A stretch of DNA of 64,000 bases from Sporichthya polymorpha DSM 43042 (GCF_000384115.1 NZ_KB913029.1:2452907-2516906), one strand, 5' to 3'. Shown: positions 18,782 to 27,782, counted from the stretch's first letter. The notes: generated from the sequence alone by a model not told the origin. Numbers and translations are program-made.

Positions 18782-19575
18782 CCCGGCCGAGCGTCCCCGT
18801 CCCGACCCGCGACGAGCTGCGCAAGCACCTGTGCGAGGCGCGCATCGCGGGAGACGTCGCGACCCCGCGCGACAACAACCTGCGCAGCTACCGCCGCGTG
18901 GTCACCGGCGACGAGTACGCCGGGTTCGGTCTCGACCTGGACCCGGACTGGACGTTCGCGCAGGTCCTGGAGGTCATGGCCGAGCGCTGCGGCGTCTCGC
19001 CCGACGACCTGATCACGCACGGCCCGGACACCATCGACCCCGACCGCACGATCGACGCCCTCGACGACGCCGCCGAGCTGATCGCCCGCGCCGCGGCCGA
19101 CCGCGCCCGCGTGATCGTCGCGACCGGCCACCCCGCCGGGCTGCTGCCCGTGCACCTGGCCGTCGTCGCGGGGCTGCGGACCGCCGGCTGCACCGTGCTG
19201 ACCCCGGCCGCGGGGTGGCGCTACGAGGAGTGGCGCCGGCACGGGGAGGAGTACCGGGAGATCCGGTACGTCGCGGACGTCGCGATGGTGTCCAACCGCG
19301 GGGAGCTCTGCCACACGCACTCCGCCTACCCGATGCGGGCGATGCTCGACGACCTCGAGCGGGCTGGGGAGCCGCCGCCCGATCTCGTGGTTGCCGACCA
19401 CGGGTGGGCGGGGGCCGGCGCGACCGTCGTGGGCTTCGCCGACAGCAACGACCCGGCGCTGTTCCTGGGGGCCGAGGAGGGGAAGGTGGCGGTCGTCGTC
19501 CCCCTCGACGACAACGTCGCGCCGCACCTCTACGAGCCGATGACGGCCTACCTGCTGGACAAGTCCGGAATCTGA
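18778..19575 (+). CDS. Phosphatase-like conserved protein
   Basis: A 265-residue actinobacterial protein, usually annotated only as phosphatase. Residues 25-35 hold a conserved TPRDNNLRSYRRV. Later come VIVATGHPAGLLPVHLAV and ADHGWAGAGATV, and it ends in EPMTAYLLDKSGI. I cannot assign a catalytic motif or substrate. The GTG start overlaps the acuC stop (GTGA), so the two are translationally coupled. The downstream 235-bp gap leads to the HTH gene. Confidence 0.75.
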   Translation: MTRPSVPVPTRDELRKHLCEARIAGDVATPRDNNLRSYRRVVTGDEYAGFGLDLDPDWTFAQVLEVMAERCGVSPDDLITHGPDTIDPDRTIDALDDAAELIARAAADRARVIVATGHPAGLLPVHLAVVAGLRTAGCTVLTPAAGWRYEEWRRHGEEYREIRYVADVAMVSNRGELCHTHSAYPMRAMLDDLERAGEPPPDLVVADHGWAGAGATVVGFADSNDPALFLGAEEGKVAVVVPLDDNVAPHLYEPMTAYLLDKSGI

Positions 19576-19810
19576 TGGTCCGTTCGGGCAAAGTTCTGAC
19601 CACCCGGACGGGTGACATTTCCCTCGGAAACCGCCAAAAGACGCTTAGGTGTGTCGCGTTCCCGCAGGTAGATCAAGATCGGGCACAATGCGGCCCCTTC
19701 CCCACCCGTACCACCCGCCACTAGTGTCTACTTAACGAAACGCAGCATCCCCGAACTCGTCCATCGGACCTCTCCGGTGACCGACGCGGGCTGAAAGGTC
19801 CGGTGCGCCC

Positions 19811-20020
19811 ATGGCTTCGAACGAGCAGCCGCTCTCCGACGTCTCGTTCCTCACGGTGGCGGAAGTCGCCACCAAGATGAGGGTGTCGAAGATGACGGTC
19901 TACCGGCTCGTCCACAACGGCGAGCTCCCTGCCGTGCGCGTCGGCCGGTCTTTCCGTGTCCCCGAGAACGCGGTGCAGACCTACCTGCGCCAGTCGTTCT
20001 TCGACGCCGACACCGGCTGA
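19811..20020 (+). CDS. Excisionase-type helix-turn-helix DNA-binding protein (Rv0500A-like)
   Basis: A 69-residue protein made of one MerR/excisionase-like winged HTH. LTVAEVATKMRVSKMTVYRLVHNGELPAVRVGR is the HTH plus wing, followed by SFRVPENAVQTYLRQ. It belongs to the conserved pair HTH plus bS22 found downstream of proC in mycobacteria (Rv0500A, Rv0500B) and near bldN in Streptomyces. AAAGG lies about 12 bp upstream of the ATG. The 235-bp upstream gap holds no other gene. Targets are unknown. Confidence 0.9.
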   Translation: MASNEQPLSDVSFLTVAEVATKMRVSKMTVYRLVHNGELPAVRVGRSFRVPENAVQTYLRQSFFDADTG

Positions 20021-20195
20021 CCTGCCGTCGCAACCCCTGCGCCGGGCCCGCTGCTGCGGACCCGGCGTTCGGTGTCTGTAGGGCCGGTTGTGGGGGCGGT
20101 TCGGCTCTCCGAGCCGCCGGGTAGGCTTTCCCACCTGAACACCGTCAGGCGCGCCCGTCTCCAGGCCGCCCCCCTCGTCTGAAAAAAGGTCTGCA

Positions 20196-20294
20196 GTGGG
20201 CTCTGTCATCAAGAAGCGCCGTAAGCGCATGGCGAAGAAGAAGCACCGCAAGCTGCTGAAGCGGACGCGCGTCCAGCGTCGCAACAAGAAGTAG
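20196..20294 (+). CDS. Small ribosomal subunit protein bS22 (AURKAIP1/COX24-like), 32 residues
   Basis: A very basic 32-residue peptide: it begins [18 protein letters not shown] and continues with [11 protein letters not shown], ending in NKK. This matches the small actinobacterial ribosomal protein bS22 (Rv0500B in M. tuberculosis), seen in mycobacterial 30S structures. GTG at 20196 follows AAAAAAGG at about 8-10 bp. It sits between the HTH gene and the epimerase gene exactly as in mycobacteria. Confidence 0.93.
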   Translation: MGSVIKKRRKRMAKKKHRKLLKRTRVQRRNKK

Positions 20295-20324
20295 GCAGCG
20301 GGACTTTCCAGGGCGGGGGCCGGC

Positions 20325-21359
20325 ATGGGACGAGTCGTTCTCGTCACCGGGGTTGCCCGCACCCTGGGGGGTGCCCTCGTCCACGAACTCAACGCCGCAC
20401 CCGGTGTCGACCGGGTGATCGGCGTTGACGTCGTTCCGCCGCGGTCCGATCTGGGCCGCGCCGAGTTCGTCCGGGCCGACATCCGCAACCCGATCATCGC
20501 CAAGGTGATCGGGGCTGCGGAGGTCGACACCGTCGTGCACCTGTCGGTGACCTCGGCGCCGGGGGTCGGCGGCCGGGCGGCGATGAAGGAGCTCAACGTC
20601 ATCGGGACGATGCAGCTGCTCGCGGCCTGTCAGAAGGCGCCCAGCTTGCGTCGTCTGGTGGTCAAATCTTCGACAGCTGTCTACGGAGCGTCGCCGGCCG
20701 ACCCCGCGCTGTTCACGGAGGGCACGCAGCCCAAGGTGGCGCCCCGGTCCGGATTCGCGAAGGACGCCTCCGAGGTCGAGGCGTACCTGCGCGGCTTCGT
20801 CCGCCGGCGCAGCGACGTCGACACCACGGTGCTGCGGTTCGCGAACATCCTCGGGCCGGGGATCGAGTCGCCGGTCGCGTCGCTGTTCCGGCTGCCGGTG
20901 ATCCCGTCGATCCTCGGCTACGACGCCCGGCTGCAGTTCCTGCACCCCTCCGACGCCCTGGCGGTCCTCCGGGAGGCCGCGACCGGGCAGCACCGGGGGA
21001 CGTACAACGTGGCCGGCGACGGCGTCCTGCTGTTGTCCCAGGCCGCGCGGCGGGCGGGGCGTCCGACGGTGCCGGTCGCGGGGGTTGCGGCGAAGTTCGC
21101 GGCGCCGGTCCTGCGCAAGGCCGTCGGGGTGTCGCTGACGCCGGAGCTGATCGGCCTGCTCACCCACGGCCGCGTCGTGGACACGACCAAGCTCCGCGCG
21201 CAGTTCGGGTACTCCCCGCGTTACTCGACCGCCGCCGCGTTCGAGGCGTTCCTCGCGGGCGCCACCGTCGACGCGGACCGCCCGGACGACGACCCCCTGC
21301 CGCCGGCCGGCCTCGGGCTTGTGGGCGCCGGCGGGACCCCCGGAGGTGCCGATGTCTGA
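20325..21359 (+). CDS. NAD(P)-dependent epimerase/dehydratase-family protein (extended SDR)
   Basis: A 344-residue Rossmann protein. The N-terminal loop is VVLVTGVARTLGGALV (TGxxxxxG type). VVHLSV and VVKSSTAVYGAS match the second and third SDR motifs. The canonical YxxxK is not evident: the region reads RSGFAKDASEVEAYL. The orthologue in mycobacteria is annotated galE2 (Rv0501), but a UDP-galactose role is not supported here. It overlaps the acyltransferase by eight bases. Confidence 0.87.
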   Translation: MGRVVLVTGVARTLGGALVHELNAAPGVDRVIGVDVVPPRSDLGRAEFVRADIRNPIIAKVIGAAEVDTVVHLSVTSAPGVGGRAAMKELNVIGTMQLLAACQKAPSLRRLVVKSSTAVYGASPADPALFTEGTQPKVAPRSGFAKDASEVEAYLRGFVRRRSDVDTTVLRFANILGPGIESPVASLFRLPVIPSILGYDARLQFLHPSDALAVLREAATGQHRGTYNVAGDGVLLLSQAARRAGRPTVPVAGVAAKFAAPVLRKAVGVSLTPELIGLLTHGRVVDTTKLRAQFGYSPRYSTAAAFEAFLAGATVDADRPDDDPLPPAGLGLVGAGGTPGGADV

Positions 21360-22323
21360 CGCCCGCGTGATCCCGTTCCCGCCCGAGGACCGCTCCGGCC
21401 CGGCCGGCGCCGAGTCCGCCGCCTCGGGATCCGAGGAGCCTGGCCTCTCCGACGCCCTGCGCGACGCGATCGGAGCCCGCGGCCGGGACCTGGACCGCAA
21501 GGCCGCCGGGGCCCTGGCGTTCCTGCGGCGGCGGGTCAGCGGCGAGTACGAGGTCGACGAGTTCGGCGCGGACCCCGACCTGACCGACCACGTCCTGCTC
21601 GCGCCGTTCCGGCCGCTGTACGACCACTGGTTCCGCGTCGAGATGCGGGGCGAGGAGAACGTCCCCGCCGAGGGTGCCGGGCTCGTGGTGGGCAACCACT
21701 CCGGCACGATCCCGCTCGACGCGATCATGACCATGCTCGCCCTGCGCGACCACCACCCCGCCCAGCGGCGTCTGCGTCCGCTGGGGGCCGATCTGGTCTT
21801 CGGGCTCCCGTTCGTCGGCGAGTACGCCCGCAAGGCGGGCGTCACCCTCGCCTGCGCGCCCGACGCCGAGCGCCTGCTCACCGGCGGCGAGCTCGTCGGC
21901 GTCTGGCCCGAGGGCTACAAGGGCATCGGCAAGCCGTTCCGCGACCGGTACAAGCTCCAGCGCTTCGGCCGGGGCGGGTTCGTCGCCGCCGCCCTGCGTA
22001 CCGGCGCCCCGATTCTTCCGACCGCCGTCGTCGGCGCCGAGGAGACCTACCCGGTGATCGGCAACTCCCGGACCCTCGCCCGCGTCCTCGGCGTCCCGTA
22101 CCTCCCGCTGACCCCGACGTTCCCGTGGCTCGGCCCCCTCGGCCTCGTCCCGCTCCCGTCGAAGTGGCTCATCGAGTTCGGCCGCCCCATCCCGACCGAC
22201 CACTACCCCGAGGGCTCCGCCGACGACCCCGCCCTCGTCTTCGAGGTCGCCGACCAGGTCCGCGAGGTCATCCAGCAGACCCTCTACCGCCTGCTCATGC
22301 AGCGCCGCAGCGTCTTCACCTGA
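21352..22323 (+). CDS. 1-acyl-sn-glycerol-3-phosphate acyltransferase-like protein (PlsC family)
   Basis: A 323-residue acyltransferase resembling Rv0502. VVGNHSGTIPLDAIM near residue 115 is the acceptor motif of the Tmem68/DGAT-like branch (H and D separated by six residues, not four). WPEGYKGIGKPF near residue 185 matches the PEG block. The first 50 residues are Pro/Glu/Ser-rich and likely disordered. ATG at 21352 has a strong GGAGG at 21342-21346. It likely acylates a lysophospholipid or similar lipid at the membrane face. Confidence 0.88.
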   Translation: MSDARVIPFPPEDRSGPAGAESAASGSEEPGLSDALRDAIGARGRDLDRKAAGALAFLRRRVSGEYEVDEFGADPDLTDHVLLAPFRPLYDHWFRVEMRGEENVPAEGAGLVVGNHSGTIPLDAIMTMLALRDHHPAQRRLRPLGADLVFGLPFVGEYARKAGVTLACAPDAERLLTGGELVGVWPEGYKGIGKPFRDRYKLQRFGRGGFVAAALRTGAPILPTAVVGAEETYPVIGNSRTLARVLGVPYLPLTPTFPWLGPLGLVPLPSKWLIEFGRPIPTDHYPEGSADDPALVFEVADQVREVIQQTLYRLLMQRRSVFT

Positions 22324-22454
22324 CCCGCTCGCCCTGACTCGCCCCGCGGCTTCACTGGCCGGGGCCATCTTCACCGGGCCTGCCTGGCTGGTGAAGCGGG
22401 TGCTCGGCTGGTGAAGTGGGCGGGGTGGCTGGTGAAGCTGTGCGCGACGGCGAG

Positions 22455-22646
22455 GGGGCCGGCGGGCGTTGCGGCTTCACCAGCTGAGGCCCTGCTTCAC
22501 CGGGCCTGCCGGGCTGGTGGAGGTGGGTTCGGCTGGTGAAGGTGCCCGCGGGGGCCGGCGGGCGCTGAGGCTTCACCAGCTGAGGCCGTGCTTCACCGGG
22601 TCTGCCGGGCTGGTGGAGGTGGGTTCGGCTGGTGAAGGTGCCTGCG
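22455..22646. repeat. Two tandem 96-bp repeats
   Basis: 22455-22550 and 22551-22646 are head-to-tail copies differing at about five positions; a third copy starts at 22647 and breaks off within ten bases. Each unit carries one CTTCACCAGCTGAGG and two CTGGTG(A/G)AG-type half-sites in opposite orientation. Confidence 0.85.
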
Positions 22647-22724
22647 GGGGCCGGCTTCCCTCGGCGGAACCCCACTTCCCTCGCGGGATCCGGCGGGGGA
22701 GGCCGTGCTGGGGCGAGGGAAGCG

Positions 22725-22780
22725 TGCGACGGGGCGAGGGATGCGGTGCGACGGGGCGAGGGATGCGGTGCGACGGGGTG
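22725..22780. repeat. 22-bp tandem repeat, 2.5 copies
   Basis: A 22-bp unit beginning TGCGACGGGGCGAGGG is repeated at 22725, 22747 and (partial) 22769. It contains the CGAGGG half-site of the second repeat family. Confidence 0.85.
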
Positions 22781-22989
22781 GGCGGGTCCGCGCGGACTGC
22801 GGCTTCACCAGCTGAGCCCGTCCTCACCGGGTCTGCCTGGCTGGTGAAGCGGGTGCTCGCCTGGTGAAGTGCGCGGGGTGGCTGGTGAAGCTGCGCGCGG
22901 ATGGGTCGCTTCCCTCGGCAGAAGTCAGCTTCCTCGCGCGGTTCGGTGAGGGAGGGCGCACTGCGGCGAGGGAAGGGCGGGGCGGGGAG

Positions 22990-24252
22990 CTACTCGGCGG
23001 CGAGGTGGGCGTACCGGGCGCCGGAGGGGCTGAAGCTCGCGGAGAGGCTGCCGGGGACCGAGGCGTTGATCTCGTTGCTCGGGACCGGGAGGCTCCAGAG
23101 GAGGTGGTCGGCGGAGCTGCCGGCCTCGCGGACGGGGCTGCCCTTGAGCGAGCCGGTGGTGACCTGACGCTCGCGGTCGGTGTTGGGCATGCTCGTGACG
23201 GCGACGTGGTCGAAGCTGCCGTCGCTGCCGGCGACGTCGACCTCGATGTACTTGCTGACGTCCCGCTTGAAGGTCTCGGTCGCGGGCTCCTGCTGCTCGG
23301 CGGCGGCCTCGGTCTCGGCGGCGGCCGGAGCGGCCTGCTGCTGCGCGGCCTGGGCGGCGGCGCGCATGGCCTCGAGCGCCTGGGCGATCGCGGCGGCGGA
23401 GCTGTCGAGGACGGTCCGGTCCGCGTGGCGGTCGGCGCGGTCGCGGTCGGTGTCGCCGACGAGGGCGATCGGACGGGCGAGGTCGGCCGAGCGGCCGGTC
23501 ACATACGCGACCTTGGCGGCGAGGCCCTCGAGCTCGACGAGCAGCGAGGCGGAGTTCATCCGCAGCTCGACCGGGAGCAGGTCGCGGACCGCGGACAGGC
23601 CCTCGGCGCGCTCGGCGAGGAACTGCTCCAGCGTCGCGAGGACGGCGGCGTCGCCGGTGCGCTCGAAGACCTCGAAGAACAGGGCGCTCCCGGCGTTCAC
23701 GGCCTCGGCCATCGCGAGCATCGTCTCGCGGAGCTCCTGCACCAGCGCCGGGTCGGCGGCGGCGTTCGGGTTCTCGGCGAGCATCGCCTTGATCTCGCTC
23801 AGACGCGTGGACGCGATCGCAAGGTACCGCTCGGCCTTCGCGATGTCGTTCGGGGCGAGCGCGAGGCGCATGTTCTCGATCGCGAGCTTGACCTCGTAGA
23901 GGCGATCGCCGGGCAGCGCGTTGCCGCTGGCGACGGCCAGGCCGGCGCCGCTGCCGGTCGAGACGGCGAGGACGGCGCTCGCGGCGACCAGGCGCCGGCG
24001 CCACGGGGCCGGGGCGGCGACCGCGGGCGGCGGGGTCGTGACGGCCCCGACGGCGAGGATGCGGTTGCGGAGGGCGGCCTTGAAGTCGTCCGCGGGGGCG
24101 GCCGCGGTCAGCGCGGTGCCGACGCCCTGCAGGGAGGTCGCGAGGCGCGCCAGGGGGACCGCGGCCGTCTCCTCGACAGCCGCGCCGTCCAGCGCGAGGG
24201 CGAACTGCCGCACGCGCTGCCGCTTCCGCGGACCCACGGTCACCGATCCCAC
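22990..24252 (-). CDS. DUF5667 membrane protein, likely RsbN-like anti-sigma partner of the BldN-type sigma factor
   Basis: A 420-residue protein with an N-terminal cytosolic segment (about 1-105), one membrane helix (RRRLVAASAVLAVSTGSGAG) and a long extracytoplasmic part. The DUF5667 landmark ALPGDRLYEVKLAIENMRLAL follows the helix. The C-terminal half is Ala/Gln/Glu-rich and then beta-rich. It is directly downstream of the BldN-like sigma factor, the position of rsbN in Streptomyces, so a role in holding that sigma factor at the membrane is likely but inferred. GTG at 24252 (with GGAAAGG upstream) is chosen; GTG at 24243 or an upstream TTG is possible. Confidence 0.8.
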   Translation of the reverse strand: MGSVTVGPRKRQRVRQFALALDGAAVEETAAVPLARLATSLQGVGTALTAAAPADDFKAALRNRILAVGAVTTPPPAVAAPAPWRRRLVAASAVLAVSTGSGAGLAVASGNALPGDRLYEVKLAIENMRLALAPNDIAKAERYLAIASTRLSEIKAMLAENPNAAADPALVQELRETMLAMAEAVNAGSALFFEVFERTGDAAVLATLEQFLAERAEGLSAVRDLLPVELRMNSASLLVELEGLAAKVAYVTGRSADLARPIALVGDTDRDRADRHADRTVLDSSAAAIAQALEAMRAAAQAAQQQAAPAAAETEAAAEQQEPATETFKRDVSKYIEVDVAGSDGSFDHVAVTSMPNTDRERQVTTGSLKGSPVREAGSSADHLLWSLPVPSNEINASVPGSLSASFSPSGARYAHLAAE

Positions 24253-24379
24253 CCCCGGCCATACCTTTCCACGGCGTTGGGTTGTCGCCCGGCATAACGA
24301 GGGTTGGCCGAGGAAGTTACGCATTCGCGCGAGGAACGTGCCCAAACTCCCGAGAAGAGGGGCAGGAGGGAAATCGCGC

Positions 24380-25174
24380 TCATCGGATCTCCTCCGGCAG
24401 CAGAGCGGCGAGGGCCCGGATCGCCCGGTACTGCAGCGTCTTGATCGCGCCCTCGTTCTTCCCCATGACCTTCGCCGTCTCGGCGACCGACAGACCCTGA
24501 AGGAATCTCAGGACGAGGCATTCCTGCTGCTGCGCGTTCAGACGTTGCAGGGCCTCCAGCAGGGCGGTGTTGGTGAAGGTCGCCATGACCTCGCCCTCGG
24601 GGCTCTCCTCGACGTGGTCGGAGTCGACCATGTCCGCCGTGGTGACCTCGAGACGGAACCGGCTGGACTTGAAGTGGTCCGCGACCAGGTTCCGGGAGAT
24701 GGTGACGAGCCACGCGCCGAAGTCCCGGCCCTGCCAGGTGAAGGTCTCGATGCGGCGCAGCGCGCGCAGGAACGTCTCGCTGGTGAGGTCCTCGGCCAGC
24801 TGCTTGGAGCCGACGCGGTAGTAGACGTACCGGTAGATCGTGTCGACGTAGTGGTCGTAGAGCCGGGCGAACGCCTCGGTGTCGCCGTCCTTCGCGCGGT
24901 TGACCAGCGCGGTGAGGCGGCGCGCCTCCGGGTCGTCGAGCTCGGCCGGCGCGCTGGCCTGGCCCGGGAGCCCGAGGACATTGCCGGCCGCGTTCGCCGC
25001 GACACTCAGCAGGGTGTGGGGCGAGGACTCGGCACGGTGGCGTCCGGTGCCCGCGAAGGGTCCGCGCGGCGCAGCACCGTCGAACCCGCCGGCGACCGCG
25101 AGTGCGGGTGGCGCCAGCACGGCATCGCGCAGGCGTGCGAGGCCTGACACGTCGGTGAACGGCGGACGGGACAT
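24380..25174 (-). CDS. bldN: ECF RNA polymerase sigma factor, BldN type
   Basis: The 264-residue protein has an 85-90 residue N-terminal extension before the sigma domains. It starts MSRPPFTDVSGLARLRDAVL, resembling the pro-sequence of Streptomyces BldN. Region 2 reads FARLYDHYVDTIYRYVYYRVG to FLRALRRIETF. Region 4 reads LQRLNAQQQECLVLRFLQGLSVAETAKVMGK then EGAIKTLQYRAIRAL, each given here in part. BldN drives morphological genes such as chaplins. The gene order with the DUF5667 protein and rex-hem matches Streptomyces. GGGGAGCC precedes the ATG. Confidence 0.82.
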   Translation of the reverse strand: MSRPPFTDVSGLARLRDAVLAPPALAVAGGFDGAAPRGPFAGTGRHRAESSPHTLLSVAANAAGNVLGLPGQASAPAELDDPEARRLTALVNRAKDGDTEAFARLYDHYVDTIYRYVYYRVGSKQLAEDLTSETFLRALRRIETFTWQGRDFGAWLVTISRNLVADHFKSSRFRLEVTTADMVDSDHVEESPEGEVMATFTNTALLEALQRLNAQQQECLVLRFLQGLSVAETAKVMGKNEGAIKTLQYRAIRALAALLPEEIR

Positions 25175-25454
25175 CGGCTCCCCGGGCGGCGGCGGACGGG
25201 AGGGGCGTTATTCCGAAGGTGTGGCAATCGTAGACACGGAAACCAGGACAGGACAGGTGTTGTGGACGAACCTTGACCTTCCCGCCTGCATCGCACTCAA
25301 CACCACCGATCGGGTGAACCTGGAGCCACCTCCGCACCCGATCTGCGCCTGTTTCGTGCGGATGTCCAAGGTCTGTGCAATCGGCCAAAGGACCGCGGTC
25401 GCCGACGCGTCCGGCATTTGTCGCACATTTGTCCGAAATCGCGCGATTGTGCCG

Positions 25455-26258
25455 TCAGCCCGACCCGCGCAGGTGCCGCCGGTGGACCGAGATCGCGGCC
25501 GCGATCCCGCCCGCCATCGCGCCCGCCCCGGCGGCGGTGGGGACGCCGATCTTGGCGGCCTTGCGGCCGGTCCGGTAGTCGCGGATCCGCCAGCCGTGCG
25601 CCTTCGCGTGCGCGCGCAGTTTCGCGTCCGGGTTCACCGCGCACGGGTGCCCGACGAGGGAGAGCAACGGGATGTCGTTCGCCGAGTCGCTGTAGGCCGA
25701 ACACCGTGCCAGATCGAGGTTCTCGCGCTCGGCCAGCGCCTCGACGGCGCGCGCCTTCGCGAGCCCGTGCAGCGGCTCCCCGACGAGGCGTCCGGTGTAG
25801 ACGCCGTTGCGGACCTCGGCCACCGTCCCGAGCGCGCCGGTGAGGCCGAGCCGGTTGGCGATCGTCGTCGCGAGCTCGACCGGCGTCGCGGTCACCAGCC
25901 ACACCTGCTGGCCGGCGTAGAGGTGCATTTGCGTCAGCGCGCGGGTGCCCGGCCAGATCCGCCGGGCGATCAATTCGTCGAATATCTCTTCACCGACGGC
26001 GACCAATTCCTCCACGGAGTGACCGTCGATGAACGACAGCGCCATGGTTTTCGCCGAATCCATGTCGTTGAGGTCCTCGGACCCGCCGATCACGAATTTC
26101 AGCTGCATCACCGCGAAGCGGGCGATGTCGCGGGTCGAGAAGAATCTCCGCGCATAGAGGCCGCGCGCGAGATGGAAGATCGAGGCGCCGCGGACGATCG
26201 TGTTGTCGACGTCGAAAAAGGCCGCCGCACCACCCCCGGTGTCCGCCTCGGCCGACAT
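25455..26258 (-). CDS. HAD-IB family phosphatase (SerB1-like)
   Basis: A 267-residue haloacid-dehalogenase hydrolase. Motif I is FFDVDNTIV with nucleophile and acid/base Asp near residues 16-18. Motif II is LVTATP, and motif III/IV is [14 protein letters not shown]. The C-terminal basic and hydrophobic tail ([28 protein letters not shown]) may touch the membrane. The M. tuberculosis homologue Rv0505c is annotated serB1, but phosphoserine specificity is not shown by sequence. It is divergent from an AMP ligase gene 57 bp away. The 280-bp gap toward bldN holds no gene. Confidence 0.9.
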   Translation of the reverse strand: MSAEADTGGGAAAFFDVDNTIVRGASIFHLARGLYARRFFSTRDIARFAVMQLKFVIGGSEDLNDMDSAKTMALSFIDGHSVEELVAVGEEIFDELIARRIWPGTRALTQMHLYAGQQVWLVTATPVELATTIANRLGLTGALGTVAEVRNGVYTGRLVGEPLHGLAKARAVEALAERENLDLARCSAYSDSANDIPLLSLVGHPCAVNPDAKLRAHAKAHGWRIRDYRTGRKAAKIGVPTAAGAGAMAGGIAAAISVHRRHLRGSG

Positions 26259-26315
26259 GTCTCGACCCTATCGACGCGCGAAGGCTGTGGGGCGTGCCGT
26301 GGCAGACTCCGGGCC

Positions 26316-27782
26316 GTGGGAAACGCCACCTCCGCGCCGGGCCCGGCGAACCTCGCCGGCCTGGTCGCCGCGGCCGCCGCCCGGGACCCCGCCGGGCTCG
26401 CGCTGGTCGCCGGGGGGTCCGCCCGCACCTGGGCCGACCTGGACGCCGAGGTCGACGTCGTCGCCGCCGGGCTGCAGGCCCGGGACCTGCGCTTCGGCGA
26501 CCGGGTGGCGCTCTCGCTGCCGAACAGCGCCGAATTCGTCGCCGCCTACCTGGGCGCGCTGCGGGCCGGTCTCGTGGTCGCGCCGCTGGACCCGACCGGC
26601 TCGCCCGTGTCGGCCGGGGCCGCCGTCGCCGAGGTCGGGGCCCGCCTGCACGTCACCGACGCGGCGGGCGTGGACGACCTGATCGTCGCGGGCCGCGCGG
26701 CCGGCGGCGCCCCGGCGCCGGGGCCGGTCCCCGGTGGGGAGGCCCTGGCCGCGCTGCTGCTGACGGCGGGCACCGGCGGCCCGCCGAAGCGGGCGATGCT
26801 CTCCCACCGGGCGCTGCTCGCGAACCTGTCCCAGCTCGCCGCCCTCGACCCGGCGCCGGTCCAGCGCGGCGACGTCGTCCTGCTCGCGCTGCCGCTGTTC
26901 CACGTCTTCGGCCTCAACGCCGTCCTCGGCCAGGCCCTGAATGCCGGCGCGACGACGGTTCTCGCCCTCGATCCGGACCCCGCCGCGGTCCTGGACCTCG
27001 TCGCGTCCACCGGCGTCACCAGCGTCGCGGGCACCCCGGAGATGTACGCCGCGTGGACGGCGAACCCCGGCGCGCGGGACGCCCTCGCCGCGGTCCGCGT
27101 GCTGGTCAGCGGCTCCGCGCCGCTGCGGCCGGCGGAGGCGGCGGCGTTCCGGGAGGCGACCGGCCGCCGGGTCTGGCAGGGCTACGGGCTCACCGAGGCC
27201 GGCCCGGTCGTCACCGCGTCGATGCGCGCCCGGGAGGGGTCGGTGGGCCGGCCGCTGCCGGGCATCGACGTCCGCGTCGTCGACCGCGACGGCTCCGACG
27301 CCGACGACGGCGACCCGGGGGAACTGTGGATCCGCGGGGCGAACCTGTTCTCCGGGTACTGGCCCGACGGGCGCAACGCCCCGGACGCCGCGGGCTGGTT
27401 CGCGACCGGCGACGTCGCGATCCGCGACCCGGACGGGGACCTGTTCATGGTCAGCACCCGCCACGACGTGCTTGAGGTCGACGGCTTCGCCGTGTACCCG
27501 CACGAGATCGAGGAGGTGCTGCTCGCGCTGCCCGGCGTCGCGGAGGCGGTCGTCGTCGGTGCGCCCGCGGGGGAGCGCGGGATCCGCGCGCTGCTCGTTC
27601 CCGCCCCCGGCGCGGAGCTGACGGAGGATCAGGTGCGGGAGTTCTGCGCGAGCCGGCTCGCGCGGTTCAAGGTTCCGCAGCAGGTCGAGCTGGTTCCGGG
27701 GTTGCCGCGCTCGATGTCGGGCAAGATCGCCCGCGGACAGTTGCGGCCGCCCGCCCCGGGCGAACGGGAGGAGACGCGGTGA
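26316..27782 (+). CDS. AMP-dependent synthetase/ligase with atypical P-loop
   Basis: The 488-residue protein is a class I adenylate-forming enzyme of the fatty-acyl-CoA ligase type. It has GYGLTEAGP (A5), GELWIRG, WFATGDVAIRDPDGDLFMV (A7/A8 region) and a C-terminal LPRSMSGKIARGQL with the catalytic Lys. The P-loop is unusual: TAGTGGPPKRAMLSH instead of TSGTTGxPKG. GTG at 26316 gives the first clean N terminus. Its stop overlaps the glutaredoxin-like gene (GTGA). The substrate is unknown. Confidence 0.86.
   Translation: MGNATSAPGPANLAGLVAAAAARDPAGLALVAGGSARTWADLDAEVDVVAAGLQARDLRFGDRVALSLPNSAEFVAAYLGALRAGLVVAPLDPTGSPVSAGAAVAEVGARLHVTDAAGVDDLIVAGRAAGGAPAPGPVPGGEALAALLLTAGTGGPPKRAMLSHRALLANLSQLAALDPAPVQRGDVVLLALPLFHVFGLNAVLGQALNAGATTVLALDPDPAAVLDLVASTGVTSVAGTPEMYAAWTANPGARDALAAVRVLVSGSAPLRPAEAAAFREATGRRVWQGYGLTEAGPVVTASMRAREGSVGRPLPGIDVRVVDRDGSDADDGDPGELWIRGANLFSGYWPDGRNAPDAAGWFATGDVAIRDPDGDLFMVSTRHDVLEVDGFAVYPHEIEEVLLALPGVAEAVVVGAPAGERGIRALLVPAPGAELTEDQVREFCASRLARFKVPQQVELVPGLPRSMSGKIARGQLRPPAPGEREETR

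Larger units (their letters stand above)
22324..22989. repeat. 666-bp non-coding, repeat-rich gap (CTTCACCAG and CTTCCCTCG families)
   Basis: No gene is supported here. The gap is filled with inverted half-sites of two types: CTTCACCAG/CTGGTGAAG (for example about 22387, 22408, 22429, 22475, 22532, 22571, 22803, 22850 and 22861) and CTTCCCTCG/CGAGGGAAG (22665, 22713, 22909, 22966). Many can pair into hairpins. It separates the convergent acyltransferase and DUF5667 genes. Confidence 0.8.

Noticed and set aside
22455-22646. CRISPR-like or coding tandem array
   Set aside because: Only two long copies with no spacers; the open frames across them change composition and lack support.
24253-24345. 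TTG start at 24345 for the DUF5667 protein
   Set aside because: It would add 31 residues unlike family N termini and lacks a ribosome site; GTG at 24252 fits better.
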